Shown piece by piece: positions 1 through 8,833 of a stretch of DNA of 33,574 nucleotides. The position numbers were made by a program, and so were the translations under genes. Position 1 is the stretch's first letter, and each line of letters begins with the position of its first letter. The notes below the pieces were generated by a model. That model was given only the letters and a program-made list of their open reading frames with translations. It ran no database searches and had not been told where the DNA came from. This DNA comes from a bacterium (GTDB taxonomy: Bacteria; JAHJDO01): positions 1 to 33,574 of the forward strand of contig JAUSPT010000097.1 of the NCBI GenBank assembly GCA_030652805.1. The letters run 5' to 3'.

Positions 1-54
1 AGCTTGACCAAAAAGAAAAATTTACTACTACTAATTTAATATATCAAAAAAAAC

Positions 55-103
55 AAAAAGGGACATTTTGATTTTGTTAAAAAGGGGACATTTTTAATTT
101 GTC
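55..103. repeat. IS-end-like direct repeats (GGGACATTTT type)
   Basis: Two similar direct repeats lie in tandem: AAAAAGGGACATTTTGATTT at 55-74 (continuing to 78) and AAAAAGGGGACATTTTTAAT at 79-98 (continuing to 103). Such repeated GGGGACATTTTNATTTTG blocks are, from memory, typical of the termini of IS elements that encode an integrase-core (IS3/IS481-like) transposase. They sit directly upstream of a transposase 3' fragment, which fits an IS terminus whose interior has been deleted. The assignment rests on pattern memory, not on a database match. Confidence 0.5.
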
Positions 104-216
104 TTGACACGCCCTCATCAAGCGCTTGATTATTTAACACCCATGAGATATATTGAGAATCACAATGAGAATCTTAAACAAAAAGTGTTACCTATGTGCC
201 CAGCCAGCACAAGCTA

Positions 217-246
217 TTGTCAACTATATTTGTACTATGATACAAT
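217..246 (+). promoter_or_regulatory. Putative sigma70-type promoter for the carB operon
   Basis: TTGTCA (217-222) and TACAAT (241-246) are separated by 18 bp, a reasonable match to -35/-10 hexamers. It would give a leader of about 120 nt before carB. The hexamers lie inside the decayed transposase region, so the operon may have recruited IS-derived sequence as its promoter. No transcript evidence is available here. Confidence 0.4.
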
Positions 247-251
247 TCTGT

Positions 252-271
252 CCCATGAGATTCTCAATGGG
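252..271 (+). other. Inverted repeat in carB leader
   Basis: CCCATGAGA (252-260) can pair with TCTCAATGGG (262-271) with one bulged A. This gives a hairpin of up to 9 bp at or just after the predicted transcription start. It is not followed immediately by a T run (a T tract occurs about 12 nt later, near 283-289), so it is a weak attenuator candidate at best and may simply be IS debris. Confidence 0.3.
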
Positions 272-374
272 ATTTCCAATCGTTTTTTCAGTATGGTCTG
301 TCCAGCGATGTCTGTTCTCTAGTAATATCATGTTTATAATGCCTAACATATCAAAGCGTTAAGGAGGTTATTTT

Positions 375-3300
375 ATGCCGAAAAGGACTGATATTCATAA
401 GATTTTAATTATAGGTTCCGGCCCCATAATTATAGGGCAGGCATGTGAGTTTGACTATTCAGGCACTCAAGCGTGTAGAGCGCTTAAGGAGGAAGGGTAT
501 GAAGTAGTGCTTGTAAACTCTAACCCTGCTACTATTATGACAGATCCTGGCACGGCTGATAAAACATACATAGAGCCGCTTACTGTAGAAAGTCTTGAAG
601 AAATTATCAAGAAGGAGAAGCCGGATGCGCTTCTTCCTAACCTGGGAGGGCAGACAGGACTTAATCTTGCATCCAGTCTTTACAGCTCAGGAGTATTGGA
701 AAGATATGGAGTTGAACTCATTGGCGTTAAAGCAGACGCTATTGAGCGTGGAGAAGACAGAATTGCATTTAAGAAGACAATGAATAAATTAGGCATATCT
801 CTTCCCAAATCTGATCCGTGTTATTCTGTGGAGGAAGCTGAAAATATAGCAGAGAAGCTTGGATATCCTGTTGTATTGCGGCCTGCTTATACATTAGGCG
901 GAACAGGAGGAGGAATTGCCTACAATGTAGAAGAGCTAAAAACTATTGTAACGAGAGGTCTTGCAGCAAGTCTTGTACATCAGGTTCTGGTTGAAGAATC
1001 TGTTTTGGGATGGGAGGAATTAGAGCTTGAGGTTGTAAGGGACCAGAAAAATCAGAAGATTACAGTCTGTTTTATTGAAAATATTGATGCTATGGGCATA
1101 CATACAGGAGATAGCTTCTGCTCTGCGCCTATGCTCACAGTTCCACAAGCTTTACAGAAGCGTATGCAGGAGATTTCTTATAAGATTGTTGATGCTATTG
1201 GTGTTATAGGCGGCACAAATGTTCAGCTTGCGCATAATCCTAAGGATGACAGATTAGTAGTAATAGAGATTAATCCCAGAACATCGCGCTCATCTGCTCT
1301 TGCTTCAAAAGCTACTGGATTTCCAATAGCCCGTATCTCTACAAAGCTTGCTGTTGGTATTACAATGGACGAAATTCCATACTGGAAGAAAGGAACTCTT
1401 GAGAAATATGAACCAAGCGGAGAGTATGTAGTAATTAAATTTGCGCGCTGGGCTTTTGAAAAGTTTCCGGGAGCCAAGGATATACTTGGAACACAGATGA
1501 AGGCTGTAGGCGAAGTAATGAGCATAGGAAAGACATATAAAGAATCCTTTCAAAAAGCTATCCGTTCTCTTGAAATAAACAGATGCGGACTTGGCAGAGC
1601 TAAGAACTTTAAAACACTTTCTCTTGAAAGACTGAAAGAGAAATTAGCAAACCCCTCCAGCGAACGCATTTTCCTGATGTATGAGGCGCTGCGCAAGGGT
1701 ATGAGTGTAGAAGAACTTTACCAGATGACCTACATCGGACGCTGGTTTATTAAAGAGATGAAGGAACTTGTAGAATTTGAGGAAGAATTAATCAAAAACA
1801 CATGGAAAAATCTTCCTGAGGGGAAATTGGCTAAAGCAAAGGAGTGGGGATTTTCAGATAAATATCTGGCAGGCCTTTTTGAAGTAAAAGAAAAAGAGGT
1901 CAGACAAAAGAGAATCGCCATAGGCAAATGCGGATGTTTTGAGGCCGTCCCTGTAAGCGGAGTAAAGAATGCTGCTTACTATTATTCCACCTACAACGGG
2001 AAAGATTCGGTTCCTGTATCATCAAAAAAGAAAATAATGATTTTAGGCGGCGGGCCTAATAGAATCGGACAGGGTATTGAATTCGATTATACGTGTGTGC
2101 ACGCAGCTTTTGCTTTGCGAGATGAGGGGTATGAGTCAATTATGGTTAACTGCAATCCTGAAACCGTATCTACTGATTATGACACTTCAAACAAGCTTTA
2201 TTTTGAACCTTTAACAGTTGAAGATGTCCTCACAATTTATGAAAAGGAGAAACCGGAAGGTGTTATTGTTCAGTTTGGCGGACAGACCCCTCTGAATATT
2301 GCTCAGGAATTAAAAAATAATGGTGTAAAAATTCTTGGGACAACACCTGAAAGCATACATCTTGCAGAGGATAGAGAGCGTTTTAGAGAAAAAATGATTG
2401 CTCTTAATATCCCACAGCCGGAGAGCGGCATAGCGCGTTCATTAGACGAAGCTCTTATAACCGCTAAGAAGATAGGATATCCTCTTATGGTACGCCCATC
2501 TTATGTGTTGGGAGGGCGTGGAATGCAAATTATTTATGATGAAGCTATGCTGAGAGATTATGCCATTGAAGCCATTCAGGTTAGTCCGGAGCATCCAATG
2601 CTTATTGATAGATTTCTTGAGCAGGCTGTAGAGGCAGAAGTTGATGCTATTTCCGATGGAGAAAATACATTTGTAGCAGCTGTTATGGAACATATAGAAC
2701 TAGCAGGTGTTCATTCAGGAGATTCTGCATGCGCCATCCCATCAAGAACTATTAAAAAAGAGCACTTAAATACAATAGAGAAATATACATCAGCAATTGC
2801 AAAAGAATTAAATGTCGTAGGTTTAATGAATATTCAATATGCAATATGTGATAATAAGGTTTATATACTGGAGGCTAATCCAAGAGCTTCACGCACAGTT
2901 CCGGTAGTTTCTAAAGTAACAGGTATTGCAATAGCCCATATAGCAACTCAAATAATGCTGGGTAAGAAGATCAGGGATTTTCCTGAACTAAAACCCTGCA
3001 AGCTTCCTTATGTAGCCGTTAAAGAAGCGGTTTTCCCGTTTAACATGTTTCCGGAAGTGGATCCTTTACTGGGGCCAGAGATGAGAGCTACAGGAGAGGT
3101 TATGGGTATTGCTGATACATTCGGACTTGCTTTTTATAAGGCAGCAGAAGCAGCCGGTTCAAAGCTTCCACTTAAAGGTAATGTGCTTTTGACAATAGCT
3201 GATAAAGACAAACCTTTTTTGATTCCCATTGCACAGCGGATTAAGAAACTTGGTTTTAGTATTTACGCTACAAAAGGCACAGCTGGATTTCTAAAAAAGA

Positions 3301-3590
3301 ATGGCATACAGAATACAGAAATAAAAAAATTACATGAAGGAAGGCCAAATATAACTGACGCAGTCAAAAACAGAGAGATCAATCTTATTATCAATACACC
3401 TGTTGGGCGTAGCGGGAAACATGATGATAGTTACATTCGCAGGACCGCAATACAGCACAGGATTCCCTATATTACTTCGATAACAGCTGCAGAAGCCAGT
3501 GTTGAAGGGATTGAATCTGTGACTAAAACTAGAAGTTTACCAAAATCTCTTCAGGATTATCTAAAAGAACTTGTTAGAACTAGAGAATAA
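375..3590 (+). CDS. carB: Carbamoyl-phosphate synthase, large subunit
   Basis: This is the synthase subunit of carbamoyl-phosphate synthetase, which makes carbamoyl phosphate from bicarbonate, two ATP and ammonia (normally channelled from CarA) for pyrimidine and arginine synthesis. At 1071 aa it is full length for the family (E. coli about 1073). The two homologous halves are visible. The first opens with GSGPIIIGQACEFDYSG near residue 14, and the second with GGGPNRIGQGIEFDY near residue 553. Each carries a biotin-carboxylase-like ATP-grasp fold (NPRTSRSSALASKATG in half 1, NPRASRTVPVVSKVTG in half 2). The C-terminal MGS-like allosteric domain starts near residue 933. AAGGAGG lies 5-6 nt upstream of the ATG. 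carA is not in the window. The gene heads a plus-strand operon with purF, DUF1846, purL and hisF. Confidence 0.97.
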   Translation: MPKRTDIHKILIIGSGPIIIGQACEFDYSGTQACRALKEEGYEVVLVNSNPATIMTDPGTADKTYIEPLTVESLEEIIKKEKPDALLPNLGGQTGLNLASSLYSSGVLERYGVELIGVKADAIERGEDRIAFKKTMNKLGISLPKSDPCYSVEEAENIAEKLGYPVVLRPAYTLGGTGGGIAYNVEELKTIVTRGLAASLVHQVLVEESVLGWEELELEVVRDQKNQKITVCFIENIDAMGIHTGDSFCSAPMLTVPQALQKRMQEISYKIVDAIGVIGGTNVQLAHNPKDDRLVVIEINPRTSRSSALASKATGFPIARISTKLAVGITMDEIPYWKKGTLEKYEPSGEYVVIKFARWAFEKFPGAKDILGTQMKAVGEVMSIGKTYKESFQKAIRSLEINRCGLGRAKNFKTLSLERLKEKLANPSSERIFLMYEALRKGMSVEELYQMTYIGRWFIKEMKELVEFEEELIKNTWKNLPEGKLAKAKEWGFSDKYLAGLFEVKEKEVRQKRIAIGKCGCFEAVPVSGVKNAAYYYSTYNGKDSVPVSSKKKIMILGGGPNRIGQGIEFDYTCVHAAFALRDEGYESIMVNCNPETVSTDYDTSNKLYFEPLTVEDVLTIYEKEKPEGVIVQFGGQTPLNIAQELKNNGVKILGTTPESIHLAEDRERFREKMIALNIPQPESGIARSLDEALITAKKIGYPLMVRPSYVLGGRGMQIIYDEAMLRDYAIEAIQVSPEHPMLIDRFLEQAVEAEVDAISDGENTFVAAVMEHIELAGVHSGDSACAIPSRTIKKEHLNTIEKYTSAIAKELNVVGLMNIQYAICDNKVYILEANPRASRTVPVVSKVTGIAIAHIATQIMLGKKIRDFPELKPCKLPYVAVKEAVFPFNMFPEVDPLLGPEMRATGEVMGIADTFGLAFYKAAEAAGSKLPLKGNVLLTIADKDKPFLIPIAQRIKKLGFSIYATKGTAGFLKKNGIQNTEIKKLHEGRPNITDAVKNREINLIINTPVGRSGKHDDSYIRRTAIQHRIPYITSITAAEASVEGIESVTKTRSLPKSLQDYLKELVRTRE

Positions 3591-3614
3591 CAATAAATAA
3601 AAGGAGCATAGAAA

Positions 3615-5006
3615 ATGGACGGGATATTCGGAGTTGCCCTGAAGAAGGATTGTCAGGAGGTTTTATTTTATGGAACAGATTATCATTCTCATTTAGGAAC
3701 AGAATATGGGGGACTGGCAGTATTGGGAAAAAGATTGGTTAGAAAGATTCACACAATCAGCGGAGAACAGTTTAAGAGCAGATTCTATGAAGATTATAAG
3801 AAAATGAAAGGGAAGTCAGGTATTGGCGTTATATCTACAAGAGAGGAGCAGCCCATATATCTAAATTCAAAGTTTGGGCACTTATGTATTGTCAGTAACG
3901 GCTTAATCACCAATTCGGATAGTTTGACTAATGATTTGCGCAGGCAGGGAATCTCATTTAGTGAAACAGCTAAACAAGGAGTAAACAGTACAGAACTGGT
4001 TGCAAAATTAATAAATCAGGGCAAGAGCTTAGTTCATGGAATAGAAAATTACTTTAAAAAAATTAAGGGCTCTTGTTCTATCCTGATATTACATAAAGAC
4101 GGTATCTATATTGCAAGGGATAAACTGGGATATACTCCTTTGGTTATAGGTAAATCTCATGAAGGCTGGGCAGTAACTACAGAAACTTCTGCTTTTTTTA
4201 ACTTAGGATTTAGTATAGAAAGATATGTTAAGCCGGGTGAAATACTGCTTTTAAAGTCCACTGGGTTTAAGGTTCTCAAAGAAGAGGAGCCGCATCAAAA
4301 GACGGATGCATTTTTATGGATCTATACGGGTTTTCCCGCATCGAATTATGAGGGTATAAATACAGAAGAAGTAAGAGAGCGCTGTGGAAAATTTTTGGCA
4401 AAAAGAGACAATGTTGAAGCAGATTTAGTAGCAGGAGTTCCGGACTCAGGAACTACGCATGCTATTGGTTATGCAATAGAATCAAGGATACCTTTTAGGC
4501 GTCCTCTGGTTAAATATAATCCCGGCTATGGCAGAAGCTACATTCCGCCGTCTCAAAGCATAAGAGACCATATTGCTAAAATGAAGCTGATTCCAATTAA
4601 AGAGATAATTAAAGGGAACAGGATCATTTTATGTGAAGATTCAATTGTAAGGGGTACTCAGCTTAAAAACTATACTATCCAGAAGTTGTGGGAAAGCGGG
4701 GCAAAGGAAATTCATGTCAGGGCTGCGTGCCCGCCTTTATTGTTTCCTTCTAAATTCGATTATTCTACCAAGAAAAAAGAAGAACTGGTCGCCAGACGTA
4801 CAATAAGAGCCTTAGAAGGCAAGGATATAAAAGATATGAGTGAATACATTGATTCCAATTCAAAAAAACACAAAAAAATGGTAGATTATATTGCCAAAGA
4901 ATTAGACGTTACTACCTTAAAATACCAAACCATTGAAGACATGGTAAAAGCAATAGGATTGCCCGAAGAAAAACTTTGTCTTTATGTATGGACAGGGAAG
5001 GTCTAA
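3615..5006 (+). CDS. purF: Amidophosphoribosyltransferase-like protein lacking the catalytic Cys
   Basis: PurF catalyses the first committed step of purine synthesis, PRPP plus glutamine (or ammonia) to phosphoribosylamine. The 463-aa protein keeps the order of a class II (Ntn) glutaminase domain followed by a PRTase domain. The PRPP loop reads [12 protein letters not shown] near residue 338. However, the N-terminus is MDGIFGV in place of M-C-G-I-x-G-V, so the nucleophilic Cys is Asp. The usual GHTRYST, with the Arg that binds glutamine, reads GIGVIST. The pocket Asp of the SDxE motif is also gone (NSTELV). The SNG of the oxyanion region remains. Met is not normally removed before Asp, so no free N-terminal nucleophile is expected. 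From memory a Bacteroidota subfamily begins MGGFFG and is similarly Cys-less. An ammonia-dependent enzyme is the likeliest reading. Its stop overlaps the next start by one base. Confidence 0.85.
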   Translation: MDGIFGVALKKDCQEVLFYGTDYHSHLGTEYGGLAVLGKRLVRKIHTISGEQFKSRFYEDYKKMKGKSGIGVISTREEQPIYLNSKFGHLCIVSNGLITNSDSLTNDLRRQGISFSETAKQGVNSTELVAKLINQGKSLVHGIENYFKKIKGSCSILILHKDGIYIARDKLGYTPLVIGKSHEGWAVTTETSAFFNLGFSIERYVKPGEILLLKSTGFKVLKEEEPHQKTDAFLWIYTGFPASNYEGINTEEVRERCGKFLAKRDNVEADLVAGVPDSGTTHAIGYAIESRIPFRRPLVKYNPGYGRSYIPPSQSIRDHIAKMKLIPIKEIIKGNRIILCEDSIVRGTQLKNYTIQKLWESGAKEIHVRAACPPLLFPSKFDYSTKKKEELVARRTIRALEGKDIKDMSEYIDSNSKKHKKMVDYIAKELDVTTLKYQTIEDMVKAIGLPEEKLCLYVWTGKV

Positions 5007-6523
5007 TGAATAAAAAAATAGGTTTTGATAATGAGAAGTATCTAAAGGAGCAAACTAAGGCTATTCTTGAGAGAGTTGAGAGAGCTGATAATAAACTGTA
5101 CCTTGAGTTTGGCGGAAAGCTTGTCTTTGACTTTCATGCTTCAAGGGTTCTACCGGGCTTTGATCCTAATGTGAAGATACGGCTCTTGCAAAAGTTAAAG
5201 GATAAGGCAGACATATTGCTCTGTATATATGCCGGTGATATTGAAAGGAAGAAAGTAAGAGCAGACTTCGGAATTACATACGATGCTGCAGTACTCAAAT
5301 CAATTGATGATTTAAAGGATTGGGGTATTGATATACTGGCAGTTGTAATAACACGTTTTGAAGATCAGCCGGCAACTATAATATTTAAGAATAAATTAGA
5401 GCGCAGAAACATAAAGGTTTATACCCATACATTTACAAAAGGATATCCTACGGATGTGAATTTAATTGTAAGTGATAAAGGTTATGGAGCAAACGAGTAT
5501 ATTGAGACTAAAAAACCTCTTGTTGTAGTTACCGGGCCAGGCCCCGGCAGTGGGAAATTAGCTACATGTCTTTCTCAATTATATCATGATTATAAGAGAG
5601 GGATGAAAAATGGATATGCAAAATTTGAAACATTTCCTATATGGAATCTGCCGCTTAAACATCCGGTGAATGCGGCTTATGAAGCAGCAACAGCAGATTT
5701 AAGGGATTTTAATATGATAGATTCCTTTCATCTTGAAGCATACAACAAGGTAGCTGTGAACTATAACAGGGATGTAGAGGTATTTCCTGTGCTTAAGAGA
5801 ATATTGGAGAAGATAACCGGATCTGAGTCAATATATAAGTCACCTACTGATATGGGTGTAAACAGAGCTGGTTTTGGAATTATAGATGACGAAATAGTAA
5901 AACACGCTGCAGAGCAGGAAGTAGTAAGAAGATATTTTAGATGTGCCTGCGAATATGTAATGGGTCTTGTGGATAAGGAAACTGTGCAAAGGGTGGAGCT
6001 AATTATGGAGGATCTTAATCTTAAGCCGGAGGATAGGCTGGTGGTTATGCCAGCACGAAAGGCTATTGAAGATGCTCAACAAAGAGGAGAGGGTAATGAA
6101 GGAGTCTTTTGCGGTGCGGCAATAGAATTAAAAGACGGCTTAATCATTACAGGGAAAAACTCCTCTCTTATGCATGCAACATCAAGTCTTATTCTGAATG
6201 CTGTAAAAGAGCTGGCGGAAATTCCCGATAAGATACATCTTCTGTCTCCGAACATAATAGATTCCATAGGTAATCTTAAAAAGAATATTTTAAATACGAA
6301 AGCAGTGAGCCTGAATCTGGAAGAAACCTTAATTGCCCTTTCTATAAGCGCAACTACGAATCCAACCTCTCAGCTGGCTATGGAGAAGCTGGGGGAACTT
6401 AAGGGCTGTGAAATACATATGACACATATTCCAACTCCCGGTGATGAAGCAGGGTTAAGAAAATTGGGGGTTAATACTACCAGCGACCCCGATTTTTCCA
6501 CAAAGACACTTTTTGTTGAATAG
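5006..6523 (+). CDS. DUF1846 (UPF0371) family protein
   Basis: The 505-aa product matches my memory of DUF1846/UPF0371 from its opening [12 protein letters not shown] and the block [21 protein letters not shown]. The block [20 protein letters not shown] is a P-loop-like glycine-rich segment, and [12 protein letters not shown] lies further on. Structures of the family exist, but I know of no established function. The frame is open from 4976, but the ATG at 5006 is preferred. It overlaps the purF stop as TAATG, is preceded by GGAAGG, and gives the N-terminus typical of the family. The tight coupling to a glutaminase-dead PurF, within a carB/purL/hisF operon, points to a role in nucleotide or amide-nitrogen metabolism. 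That is an inference from context. No membrane segments or signal peptide are visible. Confidence 0.85.
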   Translation: MNKKIGFDNEKYLKEQTKAILERVERADNKLYLEFGGKLVFDFHASRVLPGFDPNVKIRLLQKLKDKADILLCIYAGDIERKKVRADFGITYDAAVLKSIDDLKDWGIDILAVVITRFEDQPATIIFKNKLERRNIKVYTHTFTKGYPTDVNLIVSDKGYGANEYIETKKPLVVVTGPGPGSGKLATCLSQLYHDYKRGMKNGYAKFETFPIWNLPLKHPVNAAYEAATADLRDFNMIDSFHLEAYNKVAVNYNRDVEVFPVLKRILEKITGSESIYKSPTDMGVNRAGFGIIDDEIVKHAAEQEVVRRYFRCACEYVMGLVDKETVQRVELIMEDLNLKPEDRLVVMPARKAIEDAQQRGEGNEGVFCGAAIELKDGLIITGKNSSLMHATSSLILNAVKELAEIPDKIHLLSPNIIDSIGNLKKNILNTKAVSLNLEETLIALSISATTNPTSQLAMEKLGELKGCEIHMTHIPTPGDEAGLRKLGVNTTSDPDFSTKTLFVE

Positions 6524-6573
6524 AGTAATTTTTTTAGAATAGGAATAAAAATTTAAAAAAAGGAGGGCGCATA

Positions 6574-8814
6574 ATGGAGAGTACAGTTAAAGTTGATGTG
6601 GAAGCAGCAAAAGGTTTAGGACTTACTGAGCAGGAGTTTGCCCAGATCAAAAAACTTTTGGGCAGAGAGCCAAATTTTACAGAATTAGGGGTTTTTTCAG
6701 CTATGTGGAGTGAACATTGCAGTTATAAGAATTCACGCAAGTTGTTCAAACTTTTTCCAACCAAAGGTAAACAGGTGTTAATTGGTGCAGGTGAGGAAAA
6801 TACAGGAATTGTTGATATAGGCGACGGATTGGGCGTTGCCTTCAAGATAGAATCACATAACCATCCTTCGGCAGTGGAACCATTCGAGGCTTCAGCTACA
6901 GGTATAGGCGGATGTTTGAGGGACATATTTACAGTAGGAGCAAGGCCTGTTGCAGTGTTAGGTGCATTGAGATTCGGAAGTTTAGATAATGAAAAAGTTA
7001 AATTCTTATTTAAAGAGGTAATCAGGGGACTGGCTCATTATGCTAACACTGCAGAGATTAATGCCGTTGGTGGTGACAGCTATTTTGACGAAAGTTATGA
7101 AGGGAATCCTTTGGTTAATGCTTTTGCCGTAGGTATTGTAAAACATAAAGATATTGCAAGAGGCGCTGCGTCTGGAATAGGAAATCCCATATATTACATA
7201 GGAGGAGACACAGGCAGAGACGGGGTAGGTGGAGCGAGTTTTGCGTCTCAGGAAATTACTGAGGAATCTGCTTCTGATACGAGCAGCGTTGCTATAGGTA
7301 ACGCAGAGCTCGGGAAACGCTTGAGAAAGGGGTGTCTGGAACTAATAGAAAAAGGCCTTATTGTTGGGATGCAGGATATGGGAGCTGCCGGGCTTACTTG
7401 CTCATCCTGCGAAACAGCCTCAAGAAGCGGGACTGGTATTGAGATAGACGTTGCCTTAGTTCCTCAAAGAGAAAAAGGAATGACTCCTTATGAAATCCTT
7501 TTGTCTGAATCTCAGGAAAGAATGCTTGCTATATTAAAAGACGGAAAGGAAAAAGAGGCATTAGATATATTGAAAAAATGGAACATCAACGCGGTAAAAA
7601 TCGGGAAGGTTACAGATGATAAAATGATGAGAGTTAAAGAAAACGGGATAGTGGTTTGCGAAATTCCGCCACAGGCTCTTACAGAAAGAGCGCCTTTGTA
7701 TGATAGAGATGCTAAAGAGCCTTCTTACTTAAAAGATGCTCAAAATCTGGATAGAAAATCCATAATCGAACCTGACGATTTCAATAAAGTGTTGTTGCAG
7801 CTGCTTGATTCTCCGACTATTGCCAGCAAAGAATCAGCATATAAAAACTTTACTGCTATAGACAAGGATGAAGTTATAGTAGGAGCAGGTTCAGACGCAG
7901 CTGTAGTTAAAATTAAGGGCACTAAAAAGGCTTTAGCAATAAGTGTGGATTGCAACGGGAGATATTGCTACCTGAATCCTTATAACGGTGCAATGATGGC
8001 GGTTGCAGAGGCAGCAAGAAACATAGTCTGTTCTGGTGGAAGACCTCTTGCTATTACTGACGGCTTAAATTTTGGCAGTCCGATGAAACCTGAAAATTAC
8101 TGGCAGTTTAAAAAATGCATAGAAGGACTTTCCTCCGCGTGCAGGGCTTTAGACACACCTGTTGTCAGTGGTAATGTAAGTTTCTACAACGAGAATCCTA
8201 AAGGAGCGATAGATCCGACCCCTATGGTAGGCATGGTAGGTTTGATAAACGATGTAAATAAACATGTTACCCAGGAATTCAAGAATGAAGGTGATATAAT
8301 AGTTCTTTTAGGTGAAAACAAGGCCGACCTTTCTGGGAGTGAATATTTGTATCTTATTCACAATCAGAAAAAAGGTAATCCTCAGATAGATATACAGACA
8401 GAGAAGTCTGTTCAGAAAGCATGTCTTGAGGCAATTGAATCAGGTATTATTAATTCTGCTCATGATTGTTCGGAAGGTGGCCTGTCCGTAACTTTGACTG
8501 AATCATGTATCTCAAATTTAAATAAAATGCTTGGTGCTGTAATAGAATTGGATGGCTTAAAAAACAATGATATAAGAATGGATGAAATTTTATTTGGAGA
8601 AGCGCCTTCCAGAATAGTGGTTTCTCTAAATAAGGATAAAATGGAGCTTCTTGAAAAAATAGCTCAGAAACATTCCATTGCATATACTATTCTCGGGGAA
8701 GTTAGTGGAGAAAATCTGGCAATCAAAGACAATCGAGAAAGTATAATAGATATTTCTGTTAAAAAACTAAGCAATACATGGAGGAACGCAATTCCTTCAA
8801 GATTAGAAAAATAG
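6574..8814 (+). CDS. purL: Phosphoribosylformylglycinamidine synthase subunit PurL
   Basis: This is the ATP-dependent synthase subunit that converts FGAR to FGAM in purine biosynthesis. The 746-aa length matches the small PurL of Gram-positives and archaea (about 740 aa), which works with separate PurQ (glutaminase) and PurS, and not the 1300-aa fused enzyme. Hallmarks are the N-terminal MWSEHCSYKNSR, IESHNHPSAVEPFEASATG near residue 93, GMQDMGAAGLTCSS, and the second-half AHDCSEGGLSVTL near residue 630. These correspond to two AIRS-like N and C domain pairs. AAAGGAGGG precedes the ATG by 6-7 nt. Neither purQ nor purS occurs in this window, so the usual ammonia supply partner is not co-encoded. 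Confidence 0.96.
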   Translation: MESTVKVDVEAAKGLGLTEQEFAQIKKLLGREPNFTELGVFSAMWSEHCSYKNSRKLFKLFPTKGKQVLIGAGEENTGIVDIGDGLGVAFKIESHNHPSAVEPFEASATGIGGCLRDIFTVGARPVAVLGALRFGSLDNEKVKFLFKEVIRGLAHYANTAEINAVGGDSYFDESYEGNPLVNAFAVGIVKHKDIARGAASGIGNPIYYIGGDTGRDGVGGASFASQEITEESASDTSSVAIGNAELGKRLRKGCLELIEKGLIVGMQDMGAAGLTCSSCETASRSGTGIEIDVALVPQREKGMTPYEILLSESQERMLAILKDGKEKEALDILKKWNINAVKIGKVTDDKMMRVKENGIVVCEIPPQALTERAPLYDRDAKEPSYLKDAQNLDRKSIIEPDDFNKVLLQLLDSPTIASKESAYKNFTAIDKDEVIVGAGSDAAVVKIKGTKKALAISVDCNGRYCYLNPYNGAMMAVAEAARNIVCSGGRPLAITDGLNFGSPMKPENYWQFKKCIEGLSSACRALDTPVVSGNVSFYNENPKGAIDPTPMVGMVGLINDVNKHVTQEFKNEGDIIVLLGENKADLSGSEYLYLIHNQKKGNPQIDIQTEKSVQKACLEAIESGIINSAHDCSEGGLSVTLTESCISNLNKMLGAVIELDGLKNNDIRMDEILFGEAPSRIVVSLNKDKMELLEKIAQKHSIAYTILGEVSGENLAIKDNRESIIDISVKKLSNTWRNAIPSRLEK

Positions 8815-8833
8815 AAAGAAAGGGGATATAACA

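Larger units (their letters stand above)
104..322 (+). pseudogene. C-terminal remnant of integrase-core (rve) transposase
   Basis: The frame opening at a TTG at 104 begins TRPHQALDYLTPMRYIE, the characteristic C-terminal end of IS3/IS481-type integrase-core transposases (family hallmark RPHQALxYLTPxEY). An in-frame stop at 95-97 lies just upstream, and none of the DDE catalytic domain or the helix-turn-helix is present. This is therefore a decayed fragment and not a working gene. The IS-end-like repeats abut its 5' side, suggesting an internal deletion that fused the left end of the element to the last codons of its transposase. The residues after about 200 do not look like transposase and may be read-through into flanking DNA. 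Confidence 0.7.
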
